This document shows positions 17,756-26,540 of a stretch of DNA of 64,000 bases, piece by piece. Below the pieces are notes generated by a model. The model made no database searches. It worked only from the letters and a program-made list of their open reading frames with translations, and was not told where the DNA came from. This stretch comes from Coriobacteriaceae bacterium (GTDB lineage Bacteria; Actinomycetota; Coriobacteriia; Coriobacteriales; UMGS124): positions 18,795-82,794 of the forward strand of contig JAHZGC010000007.1 in NCBI GenBank assembly GCA_019421015.1, given 5' to 3'. The position numbers and the translations under genes were made by a program. How positions within the stretch are numbered: position 1 is the stretch's first letter; every line of letters starts with the position of its first letter.

Positions 17756-18169
17756 ATGGGCGACCCCCTGTTCGAGGTCGACGAAAACAGCGGCATCCCC
17801 ATCTGGATCCAGCTGCGCAACCGCCTCATGTACCTCATCGACTCGGGCCATTACGCCAACGGCGACCGCCTCCCCACGGTGCGGGCCCTGGCCGCCGACC
17901 TCAACGTGAACTACCACACGGTGAACAAGGTCTACACCAACCTCGAGTACGAGGGCTACATCAGCTCCAAGCGCGGGCGCGGGGCGTTCGTCTGCAAAGA
18001 GGCCGTTCCGGTCGGCGAAGAGGTGCCCGGCGACATCGTGCTCGCCGAGGCCATCCGCCAGTGCGTCGAGCTCGGCATGACCCTTAACGATGTGGAGACG
18101 CACTTTGCCCGCGCACTCGAGGCCGCCCGCGCCGGGGCGGACCCTGCAAATCCCACAACGGCAAAGTGA
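17756..18169 (+). CDS. GntR-family (YtrA type) transcriptional regulator
   Basis: A 137-residue protein: winged helix in IPIWIQLRNRLMYLIDSGHYANGDRLPTVRALAADLNVNYHTVNKVYTNLEYEGYISSKRGRGAFV, followed by a ~50-residue helical tail (AEAIRQCVELGMTLNDVETHFARAL). The short effector-less tail is the mark of the YtrA subfamily, which often controls a neighbouring membrane or transport operon. The ATG follows GTGAGGCGG. It lies 76 bp after the NrfD gene and 7 bp before the SPFH gene, with which it is probably co-transcribed. Confidence 0.9.
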   Translation: MGDPLFEVDENSGIPIWIQLRNRLMYLIDSGHYANGDRLPTVRALAADLNVNYHTVNKVYTNLEYEGYISSKRGRGAFVCKEAVPVGEEVPGDIVLAEAIRQCVELGMTLNDVETHFARALEAARAGADPANPTTAK

Positions 18170-18176
18170 GGTTGCC

Positions 18177-19130
18177 ATGAAGCGCGCCCCTCTCCCCCAG
18201 AACACCGACAGCAGCGCCTTGGTAGAGCCGGCCCACGCGCCGTTCGTGCCCTCCAAGCCGAGCCGGGGCGGTGCGCTGGTGTTCGGCTTTGTGCTGGCGG
18301 CGGCCGTGTTCGCCCTGACGCTGACCATCTGCTACTTCGGCTTTGGCGTGCTCGATCTCTGGAGTATCGCGCTGGCGCTGGTGCTCGGCGTGCTGGCCCC
18401 CATGACCATGCACATCTCCATGGAGTGGGAGCGGCTGGTCATCTTTAGGTTCGGTGCCTTCAACCGCGTGGCGGGGCCGGGCCTGGTGTTCATGATCCCC
18501 GTGGTGGAGCAGGTGGCCTGCCACGTGGACATGCGCACCGTCGCGACCCCCTTCGGGGCGGAGAAGACCCTCACAAGCGACCTGGTGCCCCTCGACGTGG
18601 ACGCCGTGCTCTTCTGGATGGTCTGGGACGCCAAGAAGGCCTGCACCGAGGTGGAGGACTACTGCTCGGCGGTGCTCTACGTGGCCCAATCGACCCTGCG
18701 CGACGCCATAGGCCGGGCGAGCGTGGCCGAGGTGGCCTTGAGCCGCGACCAGCTCGACAAGGAGCTCAAGGAGTCCATCGAGCGAGAGTGCGAGCCCTGG
18801 GGTGTCGCCGTGCTCTCGGTCAAGGTGCGCGACATCGTGGTGCCCGCCGAGCTGCAAGAGGCCATGTCGCTGGAGGCCCAGGCCGAGCGCGAGCGCAACG
18901 CGCGGATCATCCTGGCCGGGGCCGAGGAGGAGATCGCCGAGATGGTCGCCGCGGCGGCCGACGCCTACGAGGGCAAGGAGGCCGCCCTCAAGCTGCGCAC
19001 GCTCAACCTGCTCTACGAGAGCATCCGCAAGTCGGGCGGCACCGTGGTCACCGTGCCGTCGGCCATCAGCGACGGGCTCGGCGCGGGCGATGCGCTGGAA
19101 GACGCGCTCAAGGCGGTCGCAAAGGGGTAG
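18177..19130 (+). CDS. SPFH/Band-7 (slipin/stomatin-like) membrane protein
   Basis: A 317-residue protein with two hydrophobic segments near the N-terminus (GALVFGFVLAAAVFALTLTICYF and SIALALVLGVLAPMTMHI), then the SPFH domain: ERLVIFRFGAFNRVAGPGLVFMIPVVEQV, VATPFGAEKTLTSDLVPLDVDAVLFW, VAQSTLRDAIGRASVAEV, the VKVRDIVVPAELQEAMSLEAQAERERNARIILAGAEEEIAE coiled coil. Such proteins organise membrane microdomains and are often found with proteases or redox complexes. Here it follows a YtrA-type regulator 7 bp upstream; the pair may respond to membrane stress. It converges with a LuxR gene 21 bp away. Confidence 0.9.
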   Translation: MKRAPLPQNTDSSALVEPAHAPFVPSKPSRGGALVFGFVLAAAVFALTLTICYFGFGVLDLWSIALALVLGVLAPMTMHISMEWERLVIFRFGAFNRVAGPGLVFMIPVVEQVACHVDMRTVATPFGAEKTLTSDLVPLDVDAVLFWMVWDAKKACTEVEDYCSAVLYVAQSTLRDAIGRASVAEVALSRDQLDKELKESIERECEPWGVAVLSVKVRDIVVPAELQEAMSLEAQAERERNARIILAGAEEEIAEMVAAAADAYEGKEAALKLRTLNLLYESIRKSGGTVVTVPSAISDGLGAGDALEDALKAVAKG

Positions 19131-19151
19131 CGGGCGAGCGCGGAGGCACCC

Positions 19152-20654
19152 CTACTTCCACGATCGCACAAGTGCGATAAGCTCGTCGCGGGAATGCACC
19201 CCGAACTTGCGGTAGGCGCCGCGGATGTGGCCCTGGGCGGTACCGGTGGAGACGCGCAGGGTCGAGGCGATGCTCTTGATGCTGTTGCCCTGGGCGAACA
19301 GCCACGCTACCTCGCTTTCGCGCGGGGTGAGCCGGTAGAAGGCCACGCGCTCGGGCGGAAAACCGCCAGGGACGGACGGTGCCGCGGCCTGGCCGGTGAC
19401 GGACGCACCGGAGGCGCTGGCGCCGGCATCGGCCAGACCGCGTCGGATGACGGCCCACCCCAGGGCGGCCACAAGGGTGAGCATGAGCGCGAGCAGCGAA
19501 AACAGCGCGAGCACGTCCTGGGCCGATCGGCTGCCGCCCAGCTCGTAGGCGAGCAGGTGGGGTACGACCCCGTAGCTCAGAACCCAGGACACCACCTCGG
19601 TCAGCATACCGTAGAGCGCAAAAGAACGGGCCGGCGACGATCCCGACGAGCGCACGCAAACGCACAGGAACAGCCACAGGACGAAGCTCAGGGTGGAACG
19701 GGCAACGATGACCACCTGTCCGGCCTCACCGTACGAACCGCAGGCCAGACCCCAGAACACGCCCACGCAGAACAGCGCGGCAAGCACCACCCACGCCCCA
19801 AACGACACGAGCATCACCGGGCGAAAACCGTCGCCGAACCGATCCGGACGCAACCGGCTGGCCAAGTAGAGTCCCAGGCAAGCCGCAAACACCGCCAGGG
19901 AGACCCCGACCGAGAGCGGCCAGCGAAAGCCAACGGTGGCCCCGACAGGCAGCCCGGCGCCCGAGACATCCACCACGCCGCGCACCACAGCGCCCATCAG
20001 CAAAAACGCCACGAACAGCACCACAGGGGCGGAGACAACAGGACGCCGGCTGTCGCAGGGGGCATCCGGCACGGACATGCGGCTCCACGCCAGGCAAAAA
20101 GCAAGCCCAACAAGCGCGGGACCGAGCAGCGCGAACGCCTCGGGAGCACCGGGGTGTGCCCGCGACACGAGGCCGCCCAGGACCGTGCTCGCAAAAAACG
20201 AGGCCGCCATCACCGCGGCCGTCCCCGCCGACAGGAACCGGACACACAGGGAGGCCCAGGCCAGATAGCCCGTCAAGAAACTCGCGGCCACCAGGCAGGT
20301 CGAGACGCAGGCCACCGGCAACGCCAGCTCGGGCCCCTCGGAGCGACAGGCCAAAGAAAGCGCCACGCCCACCGACCCCAGCGCCCCCACCGCGCAGACG
20401 ACCCACGGCGGACACGACAGGTCACGGCGCCCCAGGACGGCCAGCGCCGCCACGGTGAGCGCACACAGCACGGCGATGAACAGCGCGTAGGCCGATACGC
20501 CCGGAGCCACCTCCAGCTCCCAGGGATAGACAACGCCGAGAAACGACTGGTAGCGGAAGCAGTTCCACAAGAAGGTCATGCCCACGAACAGCAGGGTCGC
20601 CGAGCATGCTTGCCGTCGGCGCACCGTTGACGCCCGTGCATCAGACTCCTCCAT
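19152..20654 (-). CDS. LuxR-family regulator with ~12 membrane segments (flavoprotein locus 1)
   Basis: A 500-residue protein: about twelve hydrophobic helices over residues ~18-410, a short variable linker, then a C-terminal LuxR/GerE helix-turn-helix, LTPRESEVAWLFAQGNSIKSIASTLRVSTGTAQGHIRGAYRKFGVHSRDELIALV. This membrane-LuxR architecture is abundant in Eggerthellaceae, commonly divergent from a reductase it is thought to control. Here it diverges from a Tat-exported flavoprotein 280 bp away. The start is the ATG at 20654; its ribosome site is weak (GGGCGAGAAG). Ligand unknown; the membrane half presumably senses it. Confidence 0.9.
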   Translation of the reverse strand: MEESDARASTVRRRQACSATLLFVGMTFLWNCFRYQSFLGVVYPWELEVAPGVSAYALFIAVLCALTVAALAVLGRRDLSCPPWVVCAVGALGSVGVALSLACRSEGPELALPVACVSTCLVAASFLTGYLAWASLCVRFLSAGTAAVMAASFFASTVLGGLVSRAHPGAPEAFALLGPALVGLAFCLAWSRMSVPDAPCDSRRPVVSAPVVLFVAFLLMGAVVRGVVDVSGAGLPVGATVGFRWPLSVGVSLAVFAACLGLYLASRLRPDRFGDGFRPVMLVSFGAWVVLAALFCVGVFWGLACGSYGEAGQVVIVARSTLSFVLWLFLCVCVRSSGSSPARSFALYGMLTEVVSWVLSYGVVPHLLAYELGGSRSAQDVLALFSLLALMLTLVAALGWAVIRRGLADAGASASGASVTGQAAAPSVPGGFPPERVAFYRLTPRESEVAWLFAQGNSIKSIASTLRVSTGTAQGHIRGAYRKFGVHSRDELIALVRSWK

Positions 20655-20788
20655 CTTCTCGCCCCCGCCCCCTTCTCACCGTATCGTCCTTTGGCAGTAT
20701 AGCCGAGGCCACCCCTGCGGGCAGGCGGCGCACAAGGAGGGCCACCGCAGCGCGCAAGGGAGGCATACGCAGCTTCTACCTGGAAGAA

Positions 20789-20864
20789 CACCTCATTTTA
20801 TGGGTGTCCCCACAAGAGGGCGAACCCTTGGTGGTCGCCTCTCTGATTTTATGGAGGTTTCACA
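20789..20864 (+). promoter_or_regulatory. candidate operator pair ahead of flavoprotein locus 1
   Basis: Two related dyads, CACCTCATTTTATGGGTG (20789-20806) and CCTCTCTGATTTTATGGAGG (20838-20857), share ATTTTATGG exactly 51 bp apart. The second runs into GAGGTTTCACA (20854-20864). Both motifs recur ahead of flavoprotein locus 2 at 28360-28412. Confidence 0.4.
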
Positions 20865-20934
20865 GCCGGCGGTCCGCGTCTATGCTCAGGCCAGGGCGCC
20901 CAAGCGCCGCAACGCCATACGAAAGGATACGAGC

Positions 20935-22581
20935 ATGGAACTCACCCGCAGGAACTTCGTCGCCGGCGCCGCCGCGCTCGGCGGGTCCGCCGCCCTGGCC
21001 TCCGCCACGCTGACCGCCTCGCAGGCCTGCGCCAACGAGGCCGCCGCCCTGCCCGAGGGCACCACCGCCGAGGACTTCGCCAACTCGCTCGTTCCCGTGG
21101 AGCCCATCGCGGACTTCGTGGACGAGAAGAGCTACGACGTCGTGGTGGTCGGTGCCGGCACCGCCGGCGTACCCGCCGTGTGGGGCGCCTTGGAGGAGGG
21201 CGCCACAGTGGCCTGCCTGCAGAAGGAGGTCGCGCCCATGGCCAACGGCAACGGGTCGTCGGGGCTCATCCTCGAGGAGAGCAACGAGATCGGCAAGCTC
21301 CAGTACAAGCAGAACTGGCGCAAGGCCGGCGGCTACCGCATGAACCCCGACCTGCTCGACCTATGGGTGGAGCACTCCGGCGAGACCGCCATGTGGATGA
21401 TCGGCAAGGGCCACGAGCTGGGTCTGCCGCCCGCGAGCTCCAAGGCCACGCGCAACGAGTACGACGAGGGCTCCTTCGCCACCGTGGTCATGAACTCGTT
21501 CAGCCCCAAGCCCATCAACCATACCGACATCATGGTGAAGCTGGCCGACGCCGCCGCGGCCGCGGGCGCCGAGTTCTTCTATGAGACCCCCGGCGTGCAG
21601 CTGGTGCAGGACGAGACCGGCGCGGTCACCGGCGTGGTGGCCCAGACCGCCGACGGCTACGTCAAGTTCAACGCCGCCAAGGCCGTCATCGTTGCCGCCG
21701 GCGACTACCAGAACAACGAGAGCCTCGTGCACCGCTACTCGCCCGACGTGGAGCGCTTCGCCCGCAAGCAGTTCAACCGCACGGCCGACGGCATCCTCAT
21801 GTGCATGCTCGCCGGTGCCCGCATGGTGCCCGTGAACCATGCCAAGACCATGCACGACATGGACGCCGCCCCCATGTTCATGACCGGCTACCCCTTCATG
21901 GCGCTCAACGAGCGCGGGGAGCGCTTCATGAACGAGGAGATTCCCATGGAGTCGTGGGACCTCTCGCTCCAGTGGAACAAGGACGCCGAGGACCCGGGCC
22001 GCTTCTTCCGCATCTTCGACAACGCCTACCAGGACAAATACGGCGCCCGCACGACGCCCGAGCAGCTCGAGGAGTACATCCCCGGCTTCAAGGAGAACCC
22101 CGTGGGCGTCTACCCGGGCCTCATCGACACCCACCGCGCCGATACCTTGGAGGAGCTGGCCGCCGAGCTGGGTCTTGACCCCGCGGCGCTCACCGCGGCC
22201 GTGGAGCAGTGGAACGAGTACTGCGCCAACGGTGCCGACCTGGGCTTTGGCGTGGCGGCCGAGAAGCTCCAGCCCATCGACACGCCTCCCTACTGGGGCA
22301 TCCGCCAGTGGATTCGCTGCAGCGCCATCAACGCGGGCGTGGAGGTCGACGGCTGCTGCCGCGTGCTCGACGCCGCCGGTCAGCCGATCCGCGGCCTGTA
22401 CTCGGTGGGCTCGGGCGCGGGCAACATCTGCGGCGGCCTCGAGTGGAACCTCGCCCAGGGCGGCCTGTGCTGCGGTTCGTACATGACCATGGGGCGCTAC
22501 GCCGGCATCCATGCCGTGACGGGCGACCTGGTTCCCAGCAAGCCGGCATCCTACGAGGAAATCAAGGCATACTGGGCGTAA
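20935..22581 (+). CDS. Tat-exported FAD-dependent fumarate-reductase-like flavoprotein (locus 1)
   Basis: A 548-residue protein. The Tat signal LTRRNFVAGAAALGG is followed by the FAD-binding Rossmann motif YDVVVVGAGTAGVPAVWGALEEGATVACLQKE at ~66-97. The FAD_binding_2/fumarate reductase blocks include GARMVPVNHAKTMHD, ALNERGERFMNEEIP, VYPGLIDTHRADTLEELAAELGLD, and the C-terminal GLYSVGSGAGNICGGLEWNLAQGGLCCGSYMTMGRYAG. No heme or FMN domain is attached, so the electron donor is separate. Homologues reduce fumarate, urocanate, cinnamates or steroid-type enones; substrate not evident. The start follows GAAAGGA; a strong terminator follows. Confidence 0.9.
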   Translation: MELTRRNFVAGAAALGGSAALASATLTASQACANEAAALPEGTTAEDFANSLVPVEPIADFVDEKSYDVVVVGAGTAGVPAVWGALEEGATVACLQKEVAPMANGNGSSGLILEESNEIGKLQYKQNWRKAGGYRMNPDLLDLWVEHSGETAMWMIGKGHELGLPPASSKATRNEYDEGSFATVVMNSFSPKPINHTDIMVKLADAAAAAGAEFFYETPGVQLVQDETGAVTGVVAQTADGYVKFNAAKAVIVAAGDYQNNESLVHRYSPDVERFARKQFNRTADGILMCMLAGARMVPVNHAKTMHDMDAAPMFMTGYPFMALNERGERFMNEEIPMESWDLSLQWNKDAEDPGRFFRIFDNAYQDKYGARTTPEQLEEYIPGFKENPVGVYPGLIDTHRADTLEELAAELGLDPAALTAAVEQWNEYCANGADLGFGVAAEKLQPIDTPPYWGIRQWIRCSAINAGVEVDGCCRVLDAAGQPIRGLYSVGSGAGNICGGLEWNLAQGGLCCGSYMTMGRYAGIHAVTGDLVPSKPASYEEIKAYWA

Positions 22582-22617
22582 GGGTAAGGACCCCGGTGGA
22601 AAAACCCCTGTGAACGA

Positions 22618-22655
22618 CGGCGGCCCCGCCAGCGAACATGCTGGCGGGGCCGCCG
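22618..22655 (+). terminator. strong hairpin after flavoprotein gene 1
   Basis: A perfect 16-bp stem CGGCGGCCCCGCCAGC / GCTGGCGGGGCCGCCG with a 6-nt loop, 36 bp after the flavoprotein stop and 39 bp before the end of a convergent gene. No T-run, so strength rests on the stem; it may act in both directions. Confidence 0.7.
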
Positions 22656-22694
22656 GTGGTTGCGATGCCGCAAGGGCCAAAAAGCCCGGGGCGC

Positions 22695-23288
22695 CTACTG
22701 CAGGGCCTCGATGATCTGCCGGGTGCGGGCCGCCAGGGAGCCACGGCCGTTATGGGCGTCGAAGCTCAAACGCTCCGCCAGGGCGGCGCGGACGGCGGGG
22801 TCGAGGTCCCCCTGGGCAAAGACGAGCAGCGAGGTGAGCATGTCATCGAACTCGGGATCGCCGTGGTAGCACTGCACGGCCTCGTCTACCAGCGGCCACA
22901 CCTTGGCCGACCAGGCGGCCGAAGCGCCGCCCAGCACGGTGAAATACCTGAACGCGGCCAGGCGCACCGGACCCGAGACCTCGTCGTAGAGGGACTCCTG
23001 GGCGTCGTCGAAGGCCTTGGCTGCGGCGTCGGGATCCACGGACACCAGCGACGCGAGGGCATCGAGCGCCTCCCAGCGAGTCTGGGCCTCAGGGCGCCCC
23101 ACGGCGCGGACCAGGTCGTCGGCAAAGGGAATCACAGCCAGCGGCACCGCCTTGGCAATGAGGGCAACGGTATGGGCAGAACTCTGCCGCGCCTTGCGGT
23201 CGCGCCCGTTCAGGGCCGTGACCAGCGCCTGGAGCGCAGCAAGGTCCTTGTCCGAAACGGTCAGTTCTACGTCGTCTTCGTGAGCCAT
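22695..23288 (-). CDS. HEAT-repeat-like hypothetical protein
   Basis: The second in-frame ATG (23288) is chosen because AGGAGA lies 8 nt before it. The 197-residue acidic protein consists of helical pairs resembling HEAT repeats: ALQALVTALNGRDRKARQSSAHTVALIAK, RWEALDALASLVSVDPDAAAKAFDDAQESLYDE, SGPVRLAAFRYFTVLGG, then VWPLVDEAVQCYHGDPEFDDMLTSLLVFA. No signal or membrane segment. HEAT proteins are usually scaffolds; no partner can be named from the context. The gene is alone between a convergent flavoprotein gene and a divergent ATPase gene. Confidence 0.7.
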   Translation of the reverse strand: MAHEDDVELTVSDKDLAALQALVTALNGRDRKARQSSAHTVALIAKAVPLAVIPFADDLVRAVGRPEAQTRWEALDALASLVSVDPDAAAKAFDDAQESLYDEVSGPVRLAAFRYFTVLGGASAAWSAKVWPLVDEAVQCYHGDPEFDDMLTSLLVFAQGDLDPAVRAALAERLSFDAHNGRGSLAARTRQIIEALQ

Positions 23289-23427
23289 GACGGGCTTCTC
23301 CTCTCGAGGCAAAACTGTGCAAGCCGGTGGATTTTACCAGCCTTGAGAAGAAACGGGCAGCTTGAAGGCGGGATTTGACGGAATCAGCGCGAGGGAGGGG
23401 CGGTGTACGGGCATGCGGCACGCATGG

Positions 23428-23496
23428 CGGAAAATCATGAATGAGAGATTCGGAAAATAGTGATTGCGATATTCGGAAAATCATGAATGGCCAGCG
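23428..23496 (+). repeat. three 23-bp direct repeats upstream of the ATPase gene
   Basis: CGGAAAAT begins at 23428, 23451 and 23474, an exact 23-bp period. The units read CGGAAAATCATGAATG, CGGAAAATAGTGATTG and CGGAAAATCATGAATG, each followed or preceded by ATT. The block ends 62 bp before the ATPase start and is AT-rich compared with its surroundings. Likely a multi-site operator. Confidence 0.75.
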
Positions 23497-23557
23497 TATA
23501 GGCTTGGCCGACGCACTATACTCCTTCTTTGTCGAAGCCCGTCCCAAGGAGGCCGCC

Positions 23558-24856
23558 GTGCCAGGAGTCCTACCGCCTCAAGACCAGTACATCCCACGCA
23601 TCGTTGACAGCCAAATCAAGAGCTATCTCGAAATCTTCGGCGCAGTCGAAGTTGCGGGAACCAAGTGGTGCGGCAAGACCTGGACAGCCTGCCGCCATGC
23701 GCAGAGCGTAAGCTACGTCGACGAGGCGCTTTCGCTCGCCCGCTCCGATCCGCAGGCGATGCTTACGGGAGCACGCCCCCACGTCATCGACGAATGGCAG
23801 AAGGCCCCTATGGTCTGGAACGCCGTGCGCCATGCCATAGACCTGCAGCGCGGCTTGCGCGGTGCCTGGATTCTCACTGGGTCGGCGACCCCCATCGTAA
23901 GGGACGACATCGAGGCCCAGGCCCTCCACAGTGGGGCGGGGCGCATCGGACGCATCCGCATGCGACCTATGTCGTTGGCAGAATCGGGCGAGTCGAGCGG
24001 CGAAGTGTCGCTGGCAAAGCTGTTCGAGGGCACGTTCGCCCATGCCAAGGTGCCCGGCGACGCCGCCTCCATGGCCGCCTTGGCCTGCCGAGGCGGTTGG
24101 CCCGAAGCGCTCGACCTCACGGCGGCCCAAGCCCAGATTGTCGCACGGGAGTATATCAAGCTCCTGTTGGGCGAGAGCGTCCCACGCCACGGCAAAGACG
24201 GAGAGATGGCGCGGCGGGTGGCCCTCTCGATCGCACGAAACCTTGGACAGGCCGCAACCCACAAGACTTTGCTCGCCGATATCTCTAGCCCGGACGAACC
24301 TCTCATGACGGCCCAGACCCTCTCGTCCTATATTAATCTGCTCATGGACCTGTACTTTGTCGAGGAGGTGCCCGGCTGGGTCCCCGAATGGCGTTCCCCC
24401 AAACGCCTGGCGGTAAAACCCAAGCGTTACCTGGCCGACCCCTCTCTCGCGGTGGCGCTGCTGGGTATGAACGAACGGTCGCTGCTCGATGACTGGCAGA
24501 CGTTTGGCCTCGTTTACGAGAACCTCTGCATGCGTGACCTCATGGTGTATGCCCAGGCCTTGTCGGAATCGAGCGCCACCCCCGTCAGGTACTACCGCGA
24601 CGACAGCGGCCTGGAAGCCGACGCCGTGGTGGAGCTGGCCGACGGCCGCTGGGCGGCGTTCGAGTTCAAGCTCGGCATCGCCAAGGCCGACCAGGGTGTC
24701 GCGTCGCTCAAGCGCATGCGTGCCAAGCTTTTGGCCAACCCGCAGGCCCGCACCCGCGAACCCTCGTTCATGGCGGTGGTCACCGGCACGGGAGAATACG
24801 CCTACCAGGCCGAGGAGGGCATCTACGTCGTGCCCCTTCGCGCGCTGGGGGCGTGA
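23558..24856 (+). CDS. AAA-like ATPase with DUF4143 C-terminal domain
   Basis: The start is GTG at 23558, 5 nt after AAGGAGG; an upstream in-frame ATG would run through the direct repeats. The 432-residue protein has a Walker-A-like VAGTKWCGKTWTA, a Walker B VIDEWQKAP, sensor ILTGSATP, a YIKLLLGE/RNLGQAATHKTLLADI winged helix and the DUF4143 region RYYRDDSGLEADAVVELADGRWAAFEFKLG, which looks like a PD-(D/E)XK fold (Asp, then Glu-x-Lys). Such ATPases are abundant, variable accessory genes of unknown role in gut bacteria. Single gene. Confidence 0.85.
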   Translation: MPGVLPPQDQYIPRIVDSQIKSYLEIFGAVEVAGTKWCGKTWTACRHAQSVSYVDEALSLARSDPQAMLTGARPHVIDEWQKAPMVWNAVRHAIDLQRGLRGAWILTGSATPIVRDDIEAQALHSGAGRIGRIRMRPMSLAESGESSGEVSLAKLFEGTFAHAKVPGDAASMAALACRGGWPEALDLTAAQAQIVAREYIKLLLGESVPRHGKDGEMARRVALSIARNLGQAATHKTLLADISSPDEPLMTAQTLSSYINLLMDLYFVEEVPGWVPEWRSPKRLAVKPKRYLADPSLAVALLGMNERSLLDDWQTFGLVYENLCMRDLMVYAQALSESSATPVRYYRDDSGLEADAVVELADGRWAAFEFKLGIAKADQGVASLKRMRAKLLANPQARTREPSFMAVVTGTGEYAYQAEEGIYVVPLRALGA

Positions 24857-25233
24857 GGGCAGCATCGTCGCTATCGATTCAGGCACCGAGCATGCTCTGG
24901 CAGTCGGAGCCCAGCCGGGCAATCTACTCATTCCCCGTACATCGCCCACATTTCCTGCCAAGCAAAAACAGCCCATCTACCTGCGCTTTTCCACCATTCC
25001 CGCAGGTAGATGCCCTGGCACAAATTGCCCGCAATGTATGCCCACGCACCTGTGGCGGTTTGCAGGCAGCCGCCCCCACACCGCATCGGCAACCGTATAA
25101 TCCCAAGCGTTCCCATCCGCCCTCTGAGCCTTGCAAAAGGGAGCCGCATGGCAGATCGCATCGCACCCAGGTTGCCGGGCTTTTCGCCGGCAGGGTACAC
25201 AGCGGGCCAGACCCAAAACCGGGAGGCCCTCTG
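24857..25233 (+). other. 377-bp non-coding gap with a hairpin
   Basis: No credible gene. A 12-bp inverted repeat CATCTACCTGCG / CGCAGGTAGATG spans 24974-25012 with a 15-nt loop and may end the ATPase transcript. A TATAAT box at 25096-25101 could belong to the methyltransferase promoter, but no -35 box lies at the right distance. Confidence 0.5.
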
Positions 25234-25848
25234 ATGCGCCGCGCAAGCGCCGAAGACGCCGAGCTGGCCATGGACGCCCTGCTGGGCACCCGTACCACCG
25301 GCCGCGACGAGTCCCACGCCGACCAGGACAACAACCCCTACGAACCCACCCCTTACCCGGTACTCGAACGTCTGGCCAACAGCGGCCTTGTGGGCAAGCG
25401 CAACTTGCTCGTAGACTACGGCTGCGGCAAGGGACGCGTGGGGTTCTACCTGTCCTACCAGTCCCGCTGCCGTACCCTGGGGGTGGAGCGCGACCGGTGG
25501 CTCTACGAGTGCGCGCTGCGCAACCGCGACTCGGCCCACGTCGCCGCCAAGACGGCCTTTACGCTGGCCGACGCCGCGCAGTTCGCGATACCTCCCGAGG
25601 CCGACCGATTCTACCTGTTCAACCCCTTCTCCGCCGCGGTGTTCGAGCAGGTGTTGGGGCAGCTGCGCACCTCCCTGGCAGCCCACCCCCGCAAGGCGCT
25701 CCTGTTCCTGTACTATCCCGACGACTCCTACCTCGCGCCGCTCGAACGTGTGGGATGGCTCGAATCCTGCGACCCCATAGACTGCCGCGACCTGTTTGGG
25801 GGAGAAGACCCCCGAGAGACGATCGTCGTATACCGCACCCGCCCCTGA
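25234..25848 (+). CDS. class I SAM-dependent methyltransferase
   Basis: The ATG at 25234 after GGGAGG gives 204 residues. The SAM-binding motif is NLLVDYGCGKGRVGFYLSYQ (motif I), then TLGVERDRWLYECALRN with an acidic residue for the ribose, and DRFYLFNPFSAAVFEQVLGQL, LLFLYYPDDSYLAPLERVGW as later strands. The NPF motif differs from the NPPY of DNA amino-methyltransferases. Substrate unknown. It precedes a HAD phosphatase by 15 bp, probably one operon. Confidence 0.85.
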   Translation: MRRASAEDAELAMDALLGTRTTGRDESHADQDNNPYEPTPYPVLERLANSGLVGKRNLLVDYGCGKGRVGFYLSYQSRCRTLGVERDRWLYECALRNRDSAHVAAKTAFTLADAAQFAIPPEADRFYLFNPFSAAVFEQVLGQLRTSLAAHPRKALLFLYYPDDSYLAPLERVGWLESCDPIDCRDLFGGEDPRETIVVYRTRP

Positions 25849-25863
25849 CCCTAGGAGGAACCC

Positions 25864-26538
25864 ATGGCCTCTGCCACCCGACGCTTCGACTACGTGCTGC
25901 TCGACTGCGACGGCACCCTGCTCGACACCCTCTCCGACCTGGCCGCTGCCGGCAACCACGTGTGTGCGTTGCACGGGTGGGAGCCCTACGGCCTGGAGGA
26001 GTACAAGCGCAAGGTGGGCAACGGCCAGCGGGTACTCGCCAGCCGCATCGTGCCGCCGGAGCTCGCCGGCGACGAGGCGCTAGTCGACGAGGTCTACCGG
26101 GAGTTCTGCGCCTACTACGCACTCCACAAGGAAGACCACACCGCGCCCTATCCCGGCATGGTCGCGGCCTTGGAGCGGATGCAGGAGGCAGGGGCGGTGC
26201 TCGGCGTGCTCACCAACAAGGACCAGGCGGCGGCCGAGGCGCTGGTCGCGCGGTACTTCGGCGGCCTTCTCCCCGTGGTGCAGGGCCGGGTCGACGCGAT
26301 GCCCGCCAAACCCGAGCCGCCCATGACCCTGGCGCTCATGGAGAAGCTCGGCACCGTGCCAGAGCGCACCCTCATGGTGGGCGATACCGCGGTGGACATC
26401 GCCTGTGGGACCAACGTGGGCATCGCGACCTGCGGGGTGCTCTGGGGCTTCCGCGACCGGGACGAGCTGGTGGCCGCCGGGGCGGACAAGTTGGTGGAGA
26501 CACCAGCGGAGCTGGCAGGGTGGGTGCTGGGGGAATGA
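25864..26538 (+). CDS. HAD-superfamily phosphatase (phosphoglycolate phosphatase-like)
   Basis: A 224-residue protein with all four HAD motifs: DYVLLDCDGTLLDT (nucleophile and acid Asp), VLTNKDQ (motif II Thr), the Lys of PAKPEPPMTLALMEKLG, and MVGDTAVDIACGTNVG (metal Asp). The helical cap lies between motif I and II, as in Gph/PGMB enzymes. The ATG follows CTAGGAGG. It likely dephosphorylates a small phosphoester such as 2-phosphoglycolate. It lies 15 bp after the methyltransferase gene. Confidence 0.9.
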   Translation: MASATRRFDYVLLDCDGTLLDTLSDLAAAGNHVCALHGWEPYGLEEYKRKVGNGQRVLASRIVPPELAGDEALVDEVYREFCAYYALHKEDHTAPYPGMVAALERMQEAGAVLGVLTNKDQAAAEALVARYFGGLLPVVQGRVDAMPAKPEPPMTLALMEKLGTVPERTLMVGDTAVDIACGTNVGIATCGVLWGFRDRDELVAAGADKLVETPAELAGWVLGE

Positions 26539-26540
26539 AT

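Noticed and set aside
24853..25233. N-terminal extension of the methyltransferase by 127 codons
   Set aside because: Low-complexity Pro/His-rich translation across a hairpin; a good ribosome site precedes the ATG at 25234.
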